Assembly (NCBI GenBank): GCA_964536565.1
Contig: CAZHXK010000059.1
Location: 1 to 6,412 of the forward strand
DNA from: GCA-002688135 sp964536565
GTDB taxonomy: Bacteria; Patescibacteriota; Patescibacteriia; Magasanikbacterales; GCA-002688135
Direction of reading: 5' to 3'
DNA: 6,412 nt
Position numbers and translations under genes: made by a program. Below the pieces are notes generated by a model that was not told the origin of the DNA, made no database searches, and saw only the letters and a program-made list of their open reading frames with translations. The first letter of the stretch is position 1. Each line of letters opens with the position of its first letter. Of the stretch, positions 4,880 through 6,412 are shown piece after piece.

Positions 4880-6412
4880 CTAGTCTTCCAGATCGTCCAC
4901 GTATCCTGAGAACATGCGATCGGCTTGCACAGAGAGTTCATCGTGGAGAAGCCTGACTTCTCCAGCAGACATGCTCACGTTGTGCTCTTCTCGGTCTGGT
5001 CCGTTGAAGTATACGAACTTGGCGAATTCGGCACAGAGTGCCTGCCAGAGATATCTGACGAGGTCTCCTTTGCGTCTCATCTGTTGATAGCTCGGAGCAC
5101 GTGTATTAAAGAAGACGGTGTTGACTCGACCACCTGACATCATCCGAACGGGACGGTCATTTTGGTTGGAAGATTTGAATGGTCGAAAGTCTCTTTCGAA
5201 TAGATACTGCTCGCCGTCACTGACCATGCACAGGAGTTTTTTGCCTGTTGGTTGTGTGATGGTGATTTGGCAGAACGATTCGTTCTTTCGGTTTGCTGAA
5301 TCATATCCGTACACGCGAACCGTGCCAACGCTGGTGGGAGTGAACATAACGCTCTTCTTGCGTGGTGTCAGTTTCCCTGGTCCGTCGACGCGCCACTCAA
5401 GACGGCCTCTGATTTTGTCGATGTTGTGTCCGTTGATGACACAATTCTCTCCCATCAGAATTGATGATGTGTGAGGTGTGACTTTGAAAAGTCGTTTCTT
5501 GCTGATGGTGAAGAGTGCGCTGTCTCCGGTCATTCTTCCTGGAACTTTGACTCGAACGAGTCCTGTACCAGTTTTGTTGGCGACCAATCGTAGTCCTGTT
5601 GCGGTACGTTCAATGTGGTCGCATTGTGAGTCTTCGGTGTCCCACGTGAGCGCATCGATTGTCAGGTTTCCTTCCTTGAGTAGGGAATCCTTTACGTGCG
5701 CAATAATCTCGAATGTTTCTCCGATTGCAACTTCTTGCGGGCCTACAAGCTTAACTGCCATGCCGGGTGGATATCCACCGCTTCCTTCGTTTTTGTCGGG
5801 CACATTGCTGTCATCAGGTGCATTGCTGTTTGGATCATCAGCTCCGTTGTCATCGCTGGGGTCGTTATTTCCAGGACCTGGATGGGTTGGACTTCGACCG
5901 TTGGATGGCTTTGGAGGATTCGATGGATCGTACTTGTTCAGCTCGTTAATGCGCGTTGTGAGATAGTCGATCTCAGGATGCTCGTCTGCTGCTGCCTCCG
6001 ATCGAGATCTGAACTTCAGCTTTCGACAGATTTCAGGAGCGAAGCGATTCAATGCCTGAATCAACTTTGTGGTGAGCAGGTCATCCGCAATTGCTGGATC
6101 AACTGATTCTCGACCTTCGGTGCTGTAGTGTTCCATGAGTTGAACTGAAATTGTTCCCGCTACTTCAGGAAAGGTGAATACGGGGTCGAGCGGTTCAACG
6201 TCGAGATTTGCACATGCCCTCACGAATGATGACATTTTTGCTTCGCCAACCTGATGGGAGGTGAGTCGAACAGCCACGGGGCGTTTTGGATTCTTTGGTC
6301 GTGTTATGTCGATCATGATCTCGCCGAGCTGCTCGTGTGTTTCGCACAAGACAAAGCGCTCTCCAATCAACTCAGGTTCGGGTAGGCCCTTTTCACCGTC
6401 GACAGTGATGAC
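4880..6412 (-). CDS. C-terminal part of a probable GHKL-type ATPase with two Ig-like domains (5' partial)
   Basis: The frame is open to the window edge (510 residues visible, numbered from the edge) and ends at TAG 4882-4880. Residues 1-160 carry a segment VAVRLTSHQVGEAKMSSF, then DVEPLDPVFTFPEVAGTISV, then a helix-rich stretch. This order resembles what follows the ATPase domain in bacterial GHKL (HSP90/MutL/MORC-type) ATPases. Residues 161-217 are a linker rich in Pro, Asn, Asp and Gly. Two Ig-like beta domains follow: about 218-305 and 308-388, the second with LEWRVDGPGKLTP and FTPTSVGTVRVYGYD. The C-terminal domain (390-510) has GRVNTVFFNTRAPSYQQM followed by LVRYLWQALCAEFAKF, which fits the 'N..hp.y......yl...a.ela' ending I associate with these ATPases. 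No ATP-binding motif is in view, so the family call is inference; the Ig-like folds are better supported. The Ig-like domains here are probably cytoplasmic structural modules. The TTG at 6370 is not taken as start because the frame continues beyond it. Confidence 0.6.
   Translation of the reverse strand, partial: VITVDGEKGLPEPELIGERFVLCETHEQLGEIMIDITRPKNPKRPVAVRLTSHQVGEAKMSSFVRACANLDVEPLDPVFTFPEVAGTISVQLMEHYSTEGRESVDPAIADDLLTTKLIQALNRFAPEICRKLKFRSRSEAAADEHPEIDYLTTRINELNKYDPSNPPKPSNGRSPTHPGPGNNDPSDDNGADDPNSNAPDDSNVPDKNEGSGGYPPGMAVKLVGPQEVAIGETFEIIAHVKDSLLKEGNLTIDALTWDTEDSQCDHIERTATGLRLVANKTGTGLVRVKVPGRMTGDSALFTISKKRLFKVTPHTSSILMGENCVINGHNIDKIRGRLEWRVDGPGKLTPRKKSVMFTPTSVGTVRVYGYDSANRKNESFCQITITQPTGKKLLCMVSDGEQYLFERDFRPFKSSNQNDRPVRMMSGGRVNTVFFNTRAPSYQQMRRKGDLVRYLWQALCAEFAKFVYFNGPDREEHNVSMSAGEVRLLHDELSVQADRMFSGYVDDLED

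Noticed and set aside
5478..5966. 162-codon plus-strand frame opposite the Ig-like region
   Set aside because: It is an antisense shadow: the Pro/Asp/Asn linker of the real gene produces the Ser/Leu/Gly-rich appearance on the other strand.
6368..6370. TTG start for the GHKL/Ig-like gene at 6370
   Set aside because: The frame stays open for 14 more codons to the window edge and no ribosome site precedes the TTG, so the gene is taken as cut by the edge.
1..6412. Recoded TGA (as in some Patescibacteria), CRISPR array, insertion sequence or attachment site
   Set aside because: All genes are intact with TGA as a stop, and no spaced repeats, transposase motifs or terminal inverted repeats were seen.

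Overview
The window looks like bacterial chromosome of intermediate GC content (mid-40s to high-40s percent by eye) using the standard code: stops are TAA and TAG, and Trp is TGG. Three of the five genes match no family I can name with confidence. Together with a one-domain GlmU-type uridylyltransferase, this is most reminiscent of a Candidate Phyla Radiation (Patescibacteria) genome. That placement is an inference, because no rRNA or ribosomal protein gene is present to test it.

Layout. Bases 1-171 hold the end of a protein that resembles the C-terminus of a GT4-type glycosyltransferase (+). Then comes a small YtxH-like membrane protein (204-470, +) with a long 3' region ending in a terminator. 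Facing it on the minus strand is a pair of genes: a GlmU-like UTP:sugar-phosphate uridylyltransferase (2011-2769) and, downstream of it, a 437-residue protein with two winged-helix domains and a C-terminal coiled coil (625-1938). A divergent promoter region of about 150 bp (2770-2921) separates this pair from a 628-residue helical, coiled-coil-rich orphan protein (2922-4808, +). The last gene (4880-6412, -) is cut by the window edge. Its visible 510 residues look like the region after the ATPase domain of a GHKL (HSP90/MutL/MORC-type) ATPase, with two Ig-like beta domains and a conserved-looking C-terminal helical domain. The ATPase domain itself would lie outside the window.

Regulation is unusually legible. 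Both convergent junctions carry two back-to-back intrinsic terminators, one per strand, built on perfect or near-perfect palindromes. The two large orphan genes that have visible starts have TTGACA boxes, a 17-bp spacer, a TGn-extended -10 and a good Shine-Dalgarno. The small membrane protein and the uridylyltransferase have a strong -10 only 8-10 nt before the ATG and no Shine-Dalgarno, which suggests leaderless mRNAs.

How the genes work together is mostly open. The glycosyltransferase and uridylyltransferase fit cell-envelope or glycan synthesis. The two-winged-helix protein, the coiled-coil protein and the GHKL/Ig-like protein share a layout of folded ends joined by charged linkers. They could be parts of an undescribed DNA- or chromatin-related system, but adjacency is the only evidence for that, and the three are not in one operon.
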